NCBI RefSeq assembly: GCF_001618685.1
Contig: NZ_CP014342.1
Span: forward strand, 124,001-188,000
Direction of reading: 5' to 3'
DNA from: Geobacillus subterraneus
GTDB lineage: Bacteria > Bacillota > Bacilli > Bacillales > Anoxybacillaceae
DNA length: 64,000 nucleotides
Below the pieces are notes generated by a model. That model had not been told where the DNA came from and ran no database searches. It worked only from the letters and a program-made list of their open reading frames with translations. Position numbers and translations under genes: made by a program. Positions 8,803 through 16,120 of this stretch are shown here, in pieces (the stretch's first letter is position 1; the number at the start of each line of letters is the position of its first letter).

Positions 8803-9240
8803 ATGGAAGTGCAAAAAGTAACGCGCACGGGCATGACGAACGTCAGCCGCAAGGACGACAAGGCGATGGAATCGGTGTCGTTTACAGAAGTGATGGCGAA
8901 GACGCGTCGCGATGTCGTATGGGAGCGGATCAACGAGCAAGTCCGTCAAATCGAAGAACAAGGGAAAAAGCTCGCCGACTCGCGGACGGTGGAAGATTTG
9001 CGCAAATATAAGCAGCTCGTTCGGTCGTTTTTGGATGACGCGGTGAAACACGGTCTCCAGCTTGAGGAGCAGCGTGGGTTCAGCCGCGGCGGACGGGCGC
9101 GCATCTATAAACTAGTGAAAGAAGTCGACCAAAAGCTGATCGAATTGACGAATGAGGTGCTGAAACACGAACAAAAAGGGTTGGACATTTTGCGGCTTGT
9201 CGGCGAGATCCAAGGGCTCATTATTAATATTTATACGTAA
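8803..9240 (+). CDS. YaaR/DUF327 family protein
   Basis: Charged helical protein of about 145 residues of the YaaR (DUF327) family, recognisable from VSFTEVM, YKQLVRSFLDDAVKHGL and LVGEIQGLIINIYT at the C-terminus. The biochemical role is unknown. The ATG at 8803 is preferred because AAGAGGTG (8789-8796) sits 6 nt upstream; in-frame GTG 8794 and ATG 8797 overlap that site. It lies between the giant flagellin terminator and yvyF, and its link to motility is inferred from position only. Confidence 0.75.
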   Translation: MEVQKVTRTGMTNVSRKDDKAMESVSFTEVMAKTRRDVVWERINEQVRQIEEQGKKLADSRTVEDLRKYKQLVRSFLDDAVKHGLQLEEQRGFSRGGRARIYKLVKEVDQKLIELTNEVLKHEQKGLDILRLVGEIQGLIINIYT

Positions 9241-9272
9241 CCGTTTGATCGGGCAATCGGGAGGGGAAGACG

Positions 9273-9683
9273 GTGGCGGAATTGGCGAACTGTGCCAAAT
9301 GCGGGCGGTTGTTTGTCAAACTATCGACGCGTGATGTTTGTGAATCGTGTTACCAAGAGGAAGAGCGGCAGTTTGAGCGTGTCTACGCCTTTTTGCGCAA
9401 GCGGGAAAACCGTACGGCGACGATGGCGCAAGTCGTTGACGCTACGGGGGTGGAAGAAAAGTTGATCATCCAATGGATTCGCGCGGGGCGGCTGCAGCTC
9501 GTTCATTTTCCAAATCTCGGCTACCCTTGCGACTCATGCGGGACGATGATCCGTGAAGGGCGGCTGTGCGCCAACTGCTTAGGCAAGCTGCAGGCGGATT
9601 TGCGCCAAGCGGAGGCGGAAAAGGAACGAAACATCCGTTCCCGCCGCGCCACTTATTACAGCCAAGATCATAAAGAGCGCTAA
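9273..9683 (+). CDS. yvyF: Flagellar operon protein YvyF-type, zinc-ribbon
   Basis: Protein of 136 residues with two zinc-binding knuckles: CAKC...CESC at the N-terminus and CDSC...CANC at about residues 85-105. A winged-helix-like segment lies between them (MAQVVDATGVEEKLIIQWIRAGRL). It matches the TIGR03826/YvyF protein that precedes flgM in Bacillus, whose function may be regulatory. The GTG start at 9273 follows GGAGGGG. The downstream flgM sigma-D promoter overlaps its stop codon region. Confidence 0.85.
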   Translation: MAELANCAKCGRLFVKLSTRDVCESCYQEEERQFERVYAFLRKRENRTATMAQVVDATGVEEKLIIQWIRAGRLQLVHFPNLGYPCDSCGTMIREGRLCANCLGKLQADLRQAEAEKERNIRSRRATYYSQDHKER

Positions 9684-9707
9684 ACATTTTCACCAATGTT
9701 CCGATAT
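9681..9707 (+). promoter_or_regulatory. Sigma-D promoter for flgM operon
   Basis: TAAA at 9681-9684, a 15-nt spacer and TCCGATAT at 9700-9707, followed by AAACAGTAG. It should drive flgM-flgN-flgK-flgL. Confidence 0.85.
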
Positions 9708-9761
9708 AAACAGTAGCACGATGGACGATGTGAACAGCGTCGGTCAAGCGAGGTGAACGCG

Positions 9762-10028
9762 ATGAAAATCCATCATATCGGTCCGATGAACGTTAACCCG
9801 TATCAACGCCAGCTTGCCAAAACGGAGCGGCTAGCGGCGGGGAAGGCGTCTGGCGACCAAGTGGAAATTTCCAAAGAAGCAAAAGAGCTGCAAGAAGCGG
9901 CGAGCTGGGAACAGGCGCGGCAGGCGAAATTGGATGAGTTGCGCCAACAAATCGAAAACGGCACGTACACGGTCGACCCGAAGGAGGTTGCGAAACGGAT
10001 GATCGACTATTACCGAAATCACCGATAA
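9762..10028 (+). CDS. flgM: FlgM, anti-sigma-D factor
   Basis: Small anti-sigma factor of 88 residues. It holds sigma-D inactive until the hook is complete and then is inactivated or exported. The sequence has the typical disordered N-terminus and a helical C-terminal sigma-binding part (QVEISKEAKELQEA, then RQQIENGTYTVDPKEVAKRMIDYY). The ATG at 9762 is chosen over GTG 9753, which lies inside the AGGTGA ribosome site. It starts a sigma-D operon, so it controls its own sigma factor's output. Confidence 0.93.
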   Translation: MKIHHIGPMNVNPYQRQLAKTERLAAGKASGDQVEISKEAKELQEAASWEQARQAKLDELRQQIENGTYTVDPKEVAKRMIDYYRNHR

Positions 10029-10043
10029 AGGAAGCGGTTCGCG

Positions 10044-10511
10044 ATGACATTTGCGGAACTTATTCACCTATTGCGGGCGCAGGCCGAGCTGCATGAAAGC
10101 TTGGTAGCGCTGGCGCGGCGGAAAACGGAAGCGTTGAAGAAAAACGACATCGGGGCGCTGTCCGCGCTCTTGGCCGATGAACAAAAGCATCTTTTTGCCA
10201 TCCGTCAACTCGAAGAACGGCGGCGGCGCTGGCTGAAGGAGAAGCTTGGTGACGAAACGGTGACAATCGCCGCGTGCCAAGCGATGGCGAAGGGAGAAGA
10301 GCGCCAACCGTTGCGCGAATGCGGGGAGCGGCTGATGGCAGCGGTCCACGCGCTGGCCGAGGCGAATGACTTAAACCGTCAGCTCATTGAGCAGTCGCTC
10401 CAGTTTGTCACGGCGATGATCGAGACGTTCGCCCCAACGCCGTCCACGTACAGCCGCACGCAAGAGTACGCACCATCGCCAGACCGCCCGCTGTTTGAAT
10501 CGAAAGCGTAA
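10044..10511 (+). CDS. flgN: FlgN, chaperone for hook-associated proteins
   Basis: Helical cytoplasmic protein of 155 residues of the FlgN/YvyG family, immediately upstream of its clients flgK and flgL. It opens with FAELIHLLRAQAELHESLVALARRKTEAL and is coiled-coil-rich to about residue 125, then has a Pro/Ser-rich tail. It keeps FlgK and FlgL export-competent. The start follows AAGGAAG, 15 nt after flgM. Confidence 0.88.
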   Translation: MTFAELIHLLRAQAELHESLVALARRKTEALKKNDIGALSALLADEQKHLFAIRQLEERRRRWLKEKLGDETVTIAACQAMAKGEERQPLRECGERLMAAVHALAEANDLNRQLIEQSLQFVTAMIETFAPTPSTYSRTQEYAPSPDRPLFESKA

Positions 10512-10522
10512 GGGGGAGAACG

Positions 10523-12118
10523 ATGCTTTCTACATTCCACGGACTAGAAGCCGCTCGGCGCGCCATGATGGCCCAGCAGGCGGCGTTGTATACAACAGGA
10601 CATAACATCGCCAACGCCAATACGGAAGGGTACACACGCCAGCGCGTCCAACTCGAGGCGACGCCGCCGTTTCCGATACCTGGGCTCAATCGCCCGAACA
10701 TCCCGGGACAAATGGGGACAGGGGTGGAAGCGAAATCGGTCGAACGGGTGCGGGAATATTTTCTCGACGTCCAATACCGCGGCGAAAACAGCAAGCTCGG
10801 CTATTGGGAAGCGCGCGCCGACGCGGTGGCGAAAATGGAAGATATAATGAACGAACCGTCCGACAGCGGACTCGCGAAAACGATGGACCAGTTTTGGCAA
10901 GCCCTCCAGGACTTAAGCACCCATCCGGAAAACGAAGGGGCGCGCTCTGTCGTCCGCCAACGCGGCTTGGCGGTCACCGAGACGTTTCATTATTTATCAA
11001 ATTCACTCACGCAAATCCGCACGGACCTTGGCACGCAAATCGGGGTGACGGTGACGGAGGTCAATTCGCTTTTGAAGCAAATTAGCGATATCAACGCCCG
11101 AATCGCCGAGATCGAACCGAACGGCTATTTGCCGAACGACTTGTATGACGAGCGCGATCGGTTGGTGGATGAACTCTCGAAGTTCATCGACATTCAAGTG
11201 GAGAACCGCCCTGTTGGCGGCAACGCCTCGAAAGCGGCAGAAGGTATGTACGATGTATATATCCGCAACGGCAACGAAAAAGTGTATCTCGTCCAAGGGC
11301 GAAACGCTTCGTCCATTTCCTTCCCGGACGGAAGCGACGTGGATGGTGATAACGTAAACGAAGTGCCGCCTGATACAGGCGTTGGGGCGCTTGACATGGG
11401 TGGAACGACCGTTTCGGTTTCCTCCCTTCCGAACGGCAATCTGCGCGGGCTTGTGGAAGGGTACGGACATAAGGACGGAACCGATGCCAATGGCCAGCCG
11501 ATCGTAAAAGGGTTATATCCGGGGATGCTCGCCAATTTGGACAAGCTCGCATATACGTTTGGCACGTTGTTTAACGCCGTGCATGAACAAGGCCATGGAT
11601 TGAACGGAAACACGGGGATTGCGTTTTTTTCCGGACTCAATCAAGTGAACGGTGCGGCGAAAATGATCGATCTCGCTTCCGATATCGATGATTTGGCCAA
11701 CATCGCCGCGGCGACAAAAGCAGGACAATCCGGAAACGGCAACAACGCCATCAACCTCGCCAACGTCCGCAGCTTGCTTTTATCCAACACGACCGTTTCA
11801 CTGCAAGATGGGATCATGGTGAATCTCGCCTCGCTTCGGTTGCCGCTTACCTCAGGAACGGTCGAAACGAACTACCAAGGCTGGATCGGGCAGCTTGGCG
11901 TCGCTGGCGAGCAGGCAAACCGGATGAAAAGCAATAGTGAAATTCTGCGCCAGTCGGTGGAAGAAAAACGGCAATCGGTCAGTTCGGTGTCGCTGGACGA
12001 AGAGATGATGAACATGATCAAATTCCAGCACGCGTATAACGCCGCGGCTCGCCAAATTACGGTGATTGACGAGATGCTCGATAAAATCATCAACGGCATG
12101 GGTGTAGTCGGAAGGTAG
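10523..12118 (+). CDS. flgK: FlgK, hook-filament junction protein 1
   Basis: Hook-associated protein of 531 residues that forms the first junction ring between hook and filament. The N-terminal rod/hook motif is clear (MLSTFHGLEAARRAMMAQQA, TGHNIANANTEGYTRQRV). So is the C-terminal one (SVSSVSLDEEMMNMIKFQHAYNAAARQITVIDEMLDKIINGMG). The length is normal. It is preceded by AGGGGGAGA and follows flgN by 11 nt. Export uses FlgN. Confidence 0.96.
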   Translation: MLSTFHGLEAARRAMMAQQAALYTTGHNIANANTEGYTRQRVQLEATPPFPIPGLNRPNIPGQMGTGVEAKSVERVREYFLDVQYRGENSKLGYWEARADAVAKMEDIMNEPSDSGLAKTMDQFWQALQDLSTHPENEGARSVVRQRGLAVTETFHYLSNSLTQIRTDLGTQIGVTVTEVNSLLKQISDINARIAEIEPNGYLPNDLYDERDRLVDELSKFIDIQVENRPVGGNASKAAEGMYDVYIRNGNEKVYLVQGRNASSISFPDGSDVDGDNVNEVPPDTGVGALDMGGTTVSVSSLPNGNLRGLVEGYGHKDGTDANGQPIVKGLYPGMLANLDKLAYTFGTLFNAVHEQGHGLNGNTGIAFFSGLNQVNGAAKMIDLASDIDDLANIAAATKAGQSGNGNNAINLANVRSLLLSNTTVSLQDGIMVNLASLRLPLTSGTVETNYQGWIGQLGVAGEQANRMKSNSEILRQSVEEKRQSVSSVSLDEEMMNMIKFQHAYNAAARQITVIDEMLDKIINGMGVVGR

Positions 12119-12127
12119 GTGATGAGG

Positions 12128-13021
12128 ATGCGCATTACACAAAGCATGTTAGCGAATAATATGTTGAAACAAATCACCCGCAGCTACGAAAAGTTAGATC
12201 AATATCAAACCCAATTGTCGACTGGGAAAAAAATCACCCGCCCGTCCGACGATCCGGTCGTGGCGATGAAAGGGATCGCCTACCGCTCGAATTTGGCCGA
12301 AGTCGAGCAGTTTAAACGCAATTTCTCGGAAGCGTACAACTGGGTCGAAAACTCCGACTCGGCCCTTGATAAGGCGACACAGGCGCTGCAGCGCATCCGT
12401 GAGCTCGTCGTCCAAGCAAGCAACGATACGTACGAAGAGACGCAGCGCCAGGCGATCGCCAAAGAAGTGCGTCAGCTGACCGAACATTTGGTGACGATCG
12501 CCAATACGAAAGTTGGCGACAAATACATTTTCAACGGCGCCCAAACGACCGAACCGCCCGTCACGGTGAACGCGGATGGAACGATCGCTGTGTCAACGAA
12601 TGACCAACAATTGAACATCGAGCTGGCCAAAGGCGTTTACATCCCTGTCAACATTCCGCCCAGCACGGCGTTTGGGGCGGGCAACGGATTGTTTTCCGAC
12701 TTGCAGGATCTGGCTGCTTCTTTAGAAAATCCGAGTACGACAGGGGATGAATTGACGGGCTATTTGGACAAGCTCGACAACCATTTGACCCATTTGCTTG
12801 GCGTCCGCGCCGAGCTTGGCGCGCGCATGAACCGGATCGAGCTGATGGAAGACCGCATCGACAGCCAACAAGTGATCGCGGAAAAAATGTTGTCGGACAA
12901 TGAAGACGTCGACCTCGAGAAAGTGATCACCGACTTAAAAACGCAAGAAAGCGTCCATCGTGCGGCGCTGGCGGTCGGCGCGCGCGTCATTCAGCCGACG
13001 CTGGTCGACTTTTTGCGCTAA
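12128..13021 (+). CDS. flgL: FlgL, hook-filament junction protein 3
   Basis: Hook-associated protein of 297 residues that is flagellin-like at both ends. The N-terminus reads MRITQSMLANNMLKQITRSY with YQTQLSTGKKITRPSDDPV; the C-terminus reads KVITDLKTQESVHRAALAVGARVIQPTLVDFL. The ATG at 12128 gives the family-typical MRITQSML start; upstream GTG 12119 and ATG 12122 lie in the AGGTGATGAGG ribosome site. The gene begins immediately after the flgK stop codon. Confidence 0.95.
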   Translation: MRITQSMLANNMLKQITRSYEKLDQYQTQLSTGKKITRPSDDPVVAMKGIAYRSNLAEVEQFKRNFSEAYNWVENSDSALDKATQALQRIRELVVQASNDTYEETQRQAIAKEVRQLTEHLVTIANTKVGDKYIFNGAQTTEPPVTVNADGTIAVSTNDQQLNIELAKGVYIPVNIPPSTAFGAGNGLFSDLQDLAASLENPSTTGDELTGYLDKLDNHLTHLLGVRAELGARMNRIELMEDRIDSQQVIAEKMLSDNEDVDLEKVITDLKTQESVHRAALAVGARVIQPTLVDFLR

Positions 13022-13043
13022 GCGAGCGGTTCGCTCGCTTTTT
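13020..13043 (+). terminator. Rho-independent terminator after flgL
   Basis: AGCGAGC-GGTT-CGCTCGCT hairpin followed by TTTTT, overlapping the last base of the flgL stop codon. Confidence 0.85.
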
Positions 13044-13134
13044 CACCCGACGGGCTGCCTAGTTAGGTCAGTCTAGCGGCCACCGTTTCTTTTCGTGCCG
13101 TGGTGTCCATCCCCCCTTCGAAAGGAGGAACGAC

Positions 13135-13689
13135 ATGCGCATCCCGCAACTAAGGATGGAAGCGACGTATGCGAGGCTAGCGATCTCGACGACACCCGCG
13201 CGGCTTGACATCACCCAACCGCCCGCCGAGCTGACGATCGAACAGCCGCCTGCGGAAATGAATATCACTCCCGTTCCTGCGCGCTTGACGATCGACCAGT
13301 CGCGGGCGTGGGCGGCGATGAACAATAAGCACGTGTTTGAGCTCATTCGCGATGGCGCCGAAGACGGGCGGCAAGCTGTGCTCGATGTGATCGCCCGCAC
13401 CGCCATCCAAGGCGATGAGCTGATGCGCATTGAAAACGGCGGCAACCCGCTCGCCGACCAAGCCGCAGCCAACAGCGAAGGCCCGCCGCTTGAGTTCAAT
13501 GTCGCCCTCGTTCCGCCGCCGTTTAGTGTCAAGATGGACTACGAACCTGGGCGGCTTGACATCGACTGGTACACCCAACCGCCGCGCATCGACGTGAGAA
13601 CGCATGAACCGATCATCCGCTACCAGCGGGGAGCGGTCCGAATCGATCTCGCCCAACGTCCGTCGCTTCGCATTGACGTCGTCATTTGA
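13135..13689 (+). CDS. yviE: YviE/DUF6470 family protein
   Basis: Protein of 184 residues found between flgL and fliW, as yviE is in Bacillus. The N-terminal half has short repeated beta-like units (STTPARLDIT, QPPAELTIE, QPPAEMNIT, PVPARLTID). The C-terminal half contains similar PPPFSVKMDYEPGRLDIDWY units. Function is unknown. The ATG follows GAAAGGAGG. It probably co-transcribes with fliW and csrA, which follow closely. Confidence 0.85.
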   Translation: MRIPQLRMEATYARLAISTTPARLDITQPPAELTIEQPPAEMNITPVPARLTIDQSRAWAAMNNKHVFELIRDGAEDGRQAVLDVIARTAIQGDELMRIENGGNPLADQAAANSEGPPLEFNVALVPPPFSVKMDYEPGRLDIDWYTQPPRIDVRTHEPIIRYQRGAVRIDLAQRPSLRIDVVI

Positions 13690-13709
13690 CAAAGCAGGAG
13701 GAACGATTC

Positions 13710-14144
13710 ATGAACATCGACACCAAATATCACGGAACCGTGACGGTGAAGGAAGAAGACATCATCCGCTTTCCCCACGGCCTGCCCGGATTCGCAAACG
13801 AGAAGCGGTTCGTCCTTCTCCCGCTCGCCGACGCGCCGTTTGTCATCTTGCAGTCGGTCGACACGCCCGCGCTCGGATTTGTGCTGATCGAGCCGTTTTC
13901 CTACTTTCCGTCGTACGAGTTTGAACTCGACGAAGCAACGGTCGAACAGCTTGAGATCGAAAGCGAACGCGACATCGCGGTGTATGTCATCCTTACCGTC
14001 GCCGACCCGTTTGACAATACGACTGCCAACTTGCAGGCGCCTGTCGTCATCCACGTTCGCCAACGAACCGGCAAGCAAGTGATCTTAACGAACACCGCGT
14101 ACAAAACGAAACATCGCCTCTTCCCGGATCAAGTGGCGACATAA
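13710..14144 (+). CDS. fliW: FliW, flagellin assembly factor and CsrA antagonist
   Basis: Protein of 144 residues that binds either flagellin or CsrA. When flagellin is depleted by export, FliW sequesters CsrA and hag translation is released. Recognisable parts are [20 protein letters not shown] and the C-terminal [15 protein letters not shown]. The ATG at 13710 follows AGGAGG at 13696-13701. It precedes csrA by 13 nt, the conserved fliW-csrA-hag order. Confidence 0.95.
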   Translation: MNIDTKYHGTVTVKEEDIIRFPHGLPGFANEKRFVLLPLADAPFVILQSVDTPALGFVLIEPFSYFPSYEFELDEATVEQLEIESERDIAVYVILTVADPFDNTTANLQAPVVIHVRQRTGKQVILTNTAYKTKHRLFPDQVAT

Positions 14145-14157
14145 AGGGGGCGGCCCG

Positions 14158-14406
14158 ATGCTTGTCTTAACGCGCAAATTGAAAGAAGCGATCCAAATCG
14201 GCGATGACATCGAAATCACCGTTCTCGCCATCCAAGGTGATCAAGTAAAGCTTGGCATCAATGCGCCGAAACATGTCGAAATTCATCGGAAAGAAGTCTA
14301 TCTCGCCATCCAAGCCGAAAATAACGCCGCCTCCCGCGCCTCCAAATCATCGATCGAGCGGTTGAATGAACAGCTGAAACAATGGAAAGGGGGGAAACAA
14401 GCATGA
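14158..14406 (+). CDS. csrA: CsrA, carbon storage regulator / hag translational repressor
   Basis: RNA-binding dimer of 82 residues: [26 protein letters not shown], with the conserved [16 protein letters not shown] segment. It binds GGA-containing hairpins; the hag leader just downstream carries one (14697-14714) plus a second GGA at the ribosome site. The C-terminal extension after VYLAIQAEN is Lys/Ser-rich. The last codons overlap the next small gene (ATGA). Confidence 0.96.
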   Translation: MLVLTRKLKEAIQIGDDIEITVLAIQGDQVKLGINAPKHVEIHRKEVYLAIQAENNAASRASKSSIERLNEQLKQWKGGKQA

Positions 14407-14588
14407 GCGTCAGCATCGGCGGAGTGCCAGTTCAAGGCGTCGTCGCACGCATTGTGCAAGATAATAAGGCCATTGCCGAACAAGCCTTAAACGAAATGAT
14501 CAACAAACATAAAGACGACCCAGCGCGCATCATCAAAGAAATTCAGCAACCTTCGCCATTTTCCCAATTTCTCGACATCGAAATCTAA
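14403..14588 (+). CDS. Small protein between csrA and hag, function unknown
   Basis: A 61-residue reading frame whose ATG overlaps the csrA stop codon and is preceded by AAAGGGGGG at about 14387-14395. The sequence starts [20 protein letters not shown] and ends [13 protein letters not shown], with a helical middle. I do not recognise a family. Tight coupling with csrA, good codon use and position just upstream of the hag promoter suggest a real motility-linked protein, but this rests on context alone. Confidence 0.6.
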   Translation: MSVSIGGVPVQGVVARIVQDNKAIAEQALNEMINKHKDDPARIIKEIQQPSPFSQFLDIEI

Positions 14589-14607
14589 AAAAATTTGCAC
14601 AACCTAT

Positions 14608-14633
14608 TAAACTTCTAAAAAACAAACCGATAT
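14608..14633 (+). promoter_or_regulatory. Sigma-D promoter for hag
   Basis: TAAA at 14608-14611, a 14-nt spacer and ACCGATAT at 14626-14633. The expected start near 14640 gives a leader of about 100 nt with a stem at 14656-14677 (AAGAAAG/CTTTCTT) ahead of the CsrA-type sites. Confidence 0.8.
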
Positions 14634-14696
14634 AAAAAGTGAATGCGGCATAGCGAAGAAAGGCGGCCGACTTTCTTCCTATCCGCGAATTGATCA

Positions 14697-14733
14697 TTCC
14701 ACAAGGACGTGGAAGAAAAAAATTTCAAGGAGG
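14697..14733 (+). promoter_or_regulatory. CsrA-binding leader of hag
   Basis: TTCCAC-AAGGAC-GTGGAA (14697-14714) is a perfect 6-bp stem that presents GGA in its loop, the canonical CsrA site. A second GGA lies in the Shine-Dalgarno sequence CAAGGAGG (about 14727-14733). Two such sites, one over the ribosome site, are the known arrangement for CsrA repression of hag relieved by FliW. Confidence 0.75.
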
Positions 14734-14741
14734 AAAAGAAG

Positions 14742-15557
14742 ATGAGAATCAACCACAACATTGCGGCGTTGAATACGTATCGGCAACTGACGATCGGTCA
14801 AGGCGCCGCAGCGAAAAACATGGAAAAACTGTCTTCCGGTCTGCGCATCAACCGCGCGGGCGACGACGCGGCAGGTCTGGCCATCTCCGAAAAAATGCGC
14901 GGCCAAATTCGTGGGTTGGAGATGGCTGCTAAGAACTCGCAAGACGCGATCTCGTTGATCCAAACAGCAGAAGGGGCTTTAAATGAAACACATGCAATCC
15001 TTCAACGTATGCGCGAGTTAGCAGTGCAAGGTGCGAATGACACAAATACAACAATTGACCGCGATCAAATTCAAAAAGAATTAAACCAATTAATCTCTGA
15101 AATTGATCGTATTTCATCTACAACGCAATTTAACACAAAAAACTTGCTTGACGGTTCCCTAAACGCGACGTTCCAAGTAGGAGCGAATAGCAATCAAATT
15201 ATTAACTTGACTATCAGTACAATGAGCTCTACCGCATTGACGTTGAATGGGACGAACATCTCTGTTGCTGATAACGCAAAGGCAAGTGATTCTATCTCTA
15301 AAATTGATGCTGCGATCAACGCTGTATCGCAAGAGCGTTCAAAACTCGGGGCGTTACAAAACCGCTTAGAGTATACAATTAACAATTTGTCGACTTCTGC
15401 AGAAAACTTAACAGCTGCAGAATCTCGTATTCGCGACGTAGATATGGCCAAAGAAATGATGGAGTTTACGAAAAACAACATTCTTACTCAAGCAGCACAG
15501 GCGATGTTGGCTCAATCAAACCAACTGCCGCAGGCGGTGTTGCAGCTGCTTCGGTAG
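14742..15557 (+). CDS. hag: Flagellin Hag (3' end interrupted by a group I intron)
   Basis: Major flagellin of 271 residues with MRINHNIAALNTYRQL and SSGLRINRAGDDAAGLAISEKM at the N-terminus and almost no variable middle. The C-terminus has ESRIRDVDMAKEMMEFTKNN, then AQAMLAQSNQLPQAVLQLLR. The ATG at 14742 follows AAGGAGGA. The first 180 bp are GC-rich and the rest is conspicuously AT-rich, suggesting a mosaic. Unspliced mRNA reads to TAG at 15555. A group I intron begins inside this last stretch, and splicing would instead use the 3' exon ending at 15932, giving a protein of the same length ending PQGVLQLLR. Either form should be a functional flagellin. Confidence 0.93.
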   Translation: MRINHNIAALNTYRQLTIGQGAAAKNMEKLSSGLRINRAGDDAAGLAISEKMRGQIRGLEMAAKNSQDAISLIQTAEGALNETHAILQRMRELAVQGANDTNTTIDRDQIQKELNQLISEIDRISSTTQFNTKNLLDGSLNATFQVGANSNQIINLTISTMSSTALTLNGTNISVADNAKASDSISKIDAAINAVSQERSKLGALQNRLEYTINNLSTSAENLTAAESRIRDVDMAKEMMEFTKNNILTQAAQAMLAQSNQLPQAVLQLLR

Positions 15558-15901
15558 GCTGGTTTGGCGGGCGTCTTAGCTGGAAACGGCTAAGAGGATG
15601 ACTGGGTGAATTGCTGGGAAGCCCTGAGAGCCTTTGGCGCCACAACGGGGCTGGAAACGGCAGACGTGAGGGCGGAAAAAGCCGAAGGATTGGGCAATCA
15701 GCAGCCAAGCTCCTGTCCCGAAAGGGTGGAGAAGGTTCAACGACTAGGGCATACCACCTACGGCGAGTGCTATGGTGATGAAGCCCGTAGGGGAGGCCGA
15801 GGCCGACCCGAAGCGCCCAGCCCCTAACAGGTCAAGCTGAGGGTGAAGAGGTAGTCTACACAACGGTCGAAAGACGTTGCGGCATGGCAAGCCAACCAAC
15901 A
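15527..15901 (+). ncRNA. Group I self-splicing intron in hag (boundaries approximate)
   Basis: The conserved core is legible: P element GAATTGCTGGGAAGCCC (15608), Q element CAATCAGCAGCCAAGC (15695), R element GTTCAACGACTAG (15735) and S element AAGAGGTAGTC (15846). P4 pairs TGCTG with CAGCA. P7 pairs GACTA with TAGTC. P2 is CTTAGC...GGCTAAG (15574-15595) and P9 is CAACG...CGTTG (15861-15879). P1 can form between exon CAAACCAACT and the guide GGCTGGTTTG (15558-15567) with a U.G pair at T15526. The 3' end is uncertain: a terminal G at 15886, 15887 or 15891, or a P10-type pairing favouring 15902 as first exon base. No homing endonuclease gene is present. A self-splicing group I intron in Geobacillus flagellin has been described, to my knowledge. 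Confidence 0.85.
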
Positions 15902-15932
15902 ACCGCAAGGGGTATTGCAATTACTCCGTTAA
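15902..15932 (+). other. hag: Second (3') exon of hag
   Basis: CCG CAA GGG GTA TTG CAA TTA CTC CGT TAA encodes PQGVLQLLR and a stop codon, the universal flagellin C-terminus, immediately 3' of the intron core. Joined to an exon ending in CAACT it restores NQLPQGVLQLLR in frame. It is AT-rich like the body of hag, unlike the GC-rich duplicate C-terminus at 15517-15557. Confidence 0.7.
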
Positions 15933-15934
15933 TA

Positions 15935-15979
15935 AAGCGAAAAGAGGTCTTAGGTTTTCTAAGGCCTCTTTTTTCGCTC
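15935..15979 (+). terminator. Terminator of hag
   Basis: AGCGAAAAGAGGTCTTAG, a TTTT-containing loop and CTAAGGCCTCTTTTTTCGCT form a long stem with a T run. It lies just after the 3' exon stop codon at 15930-15932, which supports the 3' exon being the true gene end. Confidence 0.85.
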
Positions 15980-16042
15980 TTTACATTTATAAACAACTGG
16001 CCAATCGCTACATTGAATCATATGACATATTGCTTTTTACCT

Positions 16043-16076
16043 TCCCCCTTCACATCCTTACCCTTTCATCCGATAT
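16043..16076 (+). promoter_or_regulatory. Sigma-D-like promoter of the glycosyltransferase operon (atypical -35)
   Basis: TCCGATAT at 16069-16076 followed by AAACAGTAGAT is a strong sigma-D -10, but the -35 position has no TAAA. Instead TTCCCCCTTCACATCC at about 16042-16057 resembles TTCCCCTTCACAACTCC upstream of flaG (34855-34871), which has the same -10. Confidence 0.6.
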
Positions 16077-16120
16077 AAACAGTAGATGAATACATGAATG
16101 AAGAAAGAAGGAAGAATGTG

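Noticed and set aside
15606-15827. 73-codon frame within the hag intron as a possible homing endonuclease
   Set aside because: It lacks LAGLIDADG, GIY-YIG or HNH motifs and coincides with the conserved intron core, which explains the sequence constraint.
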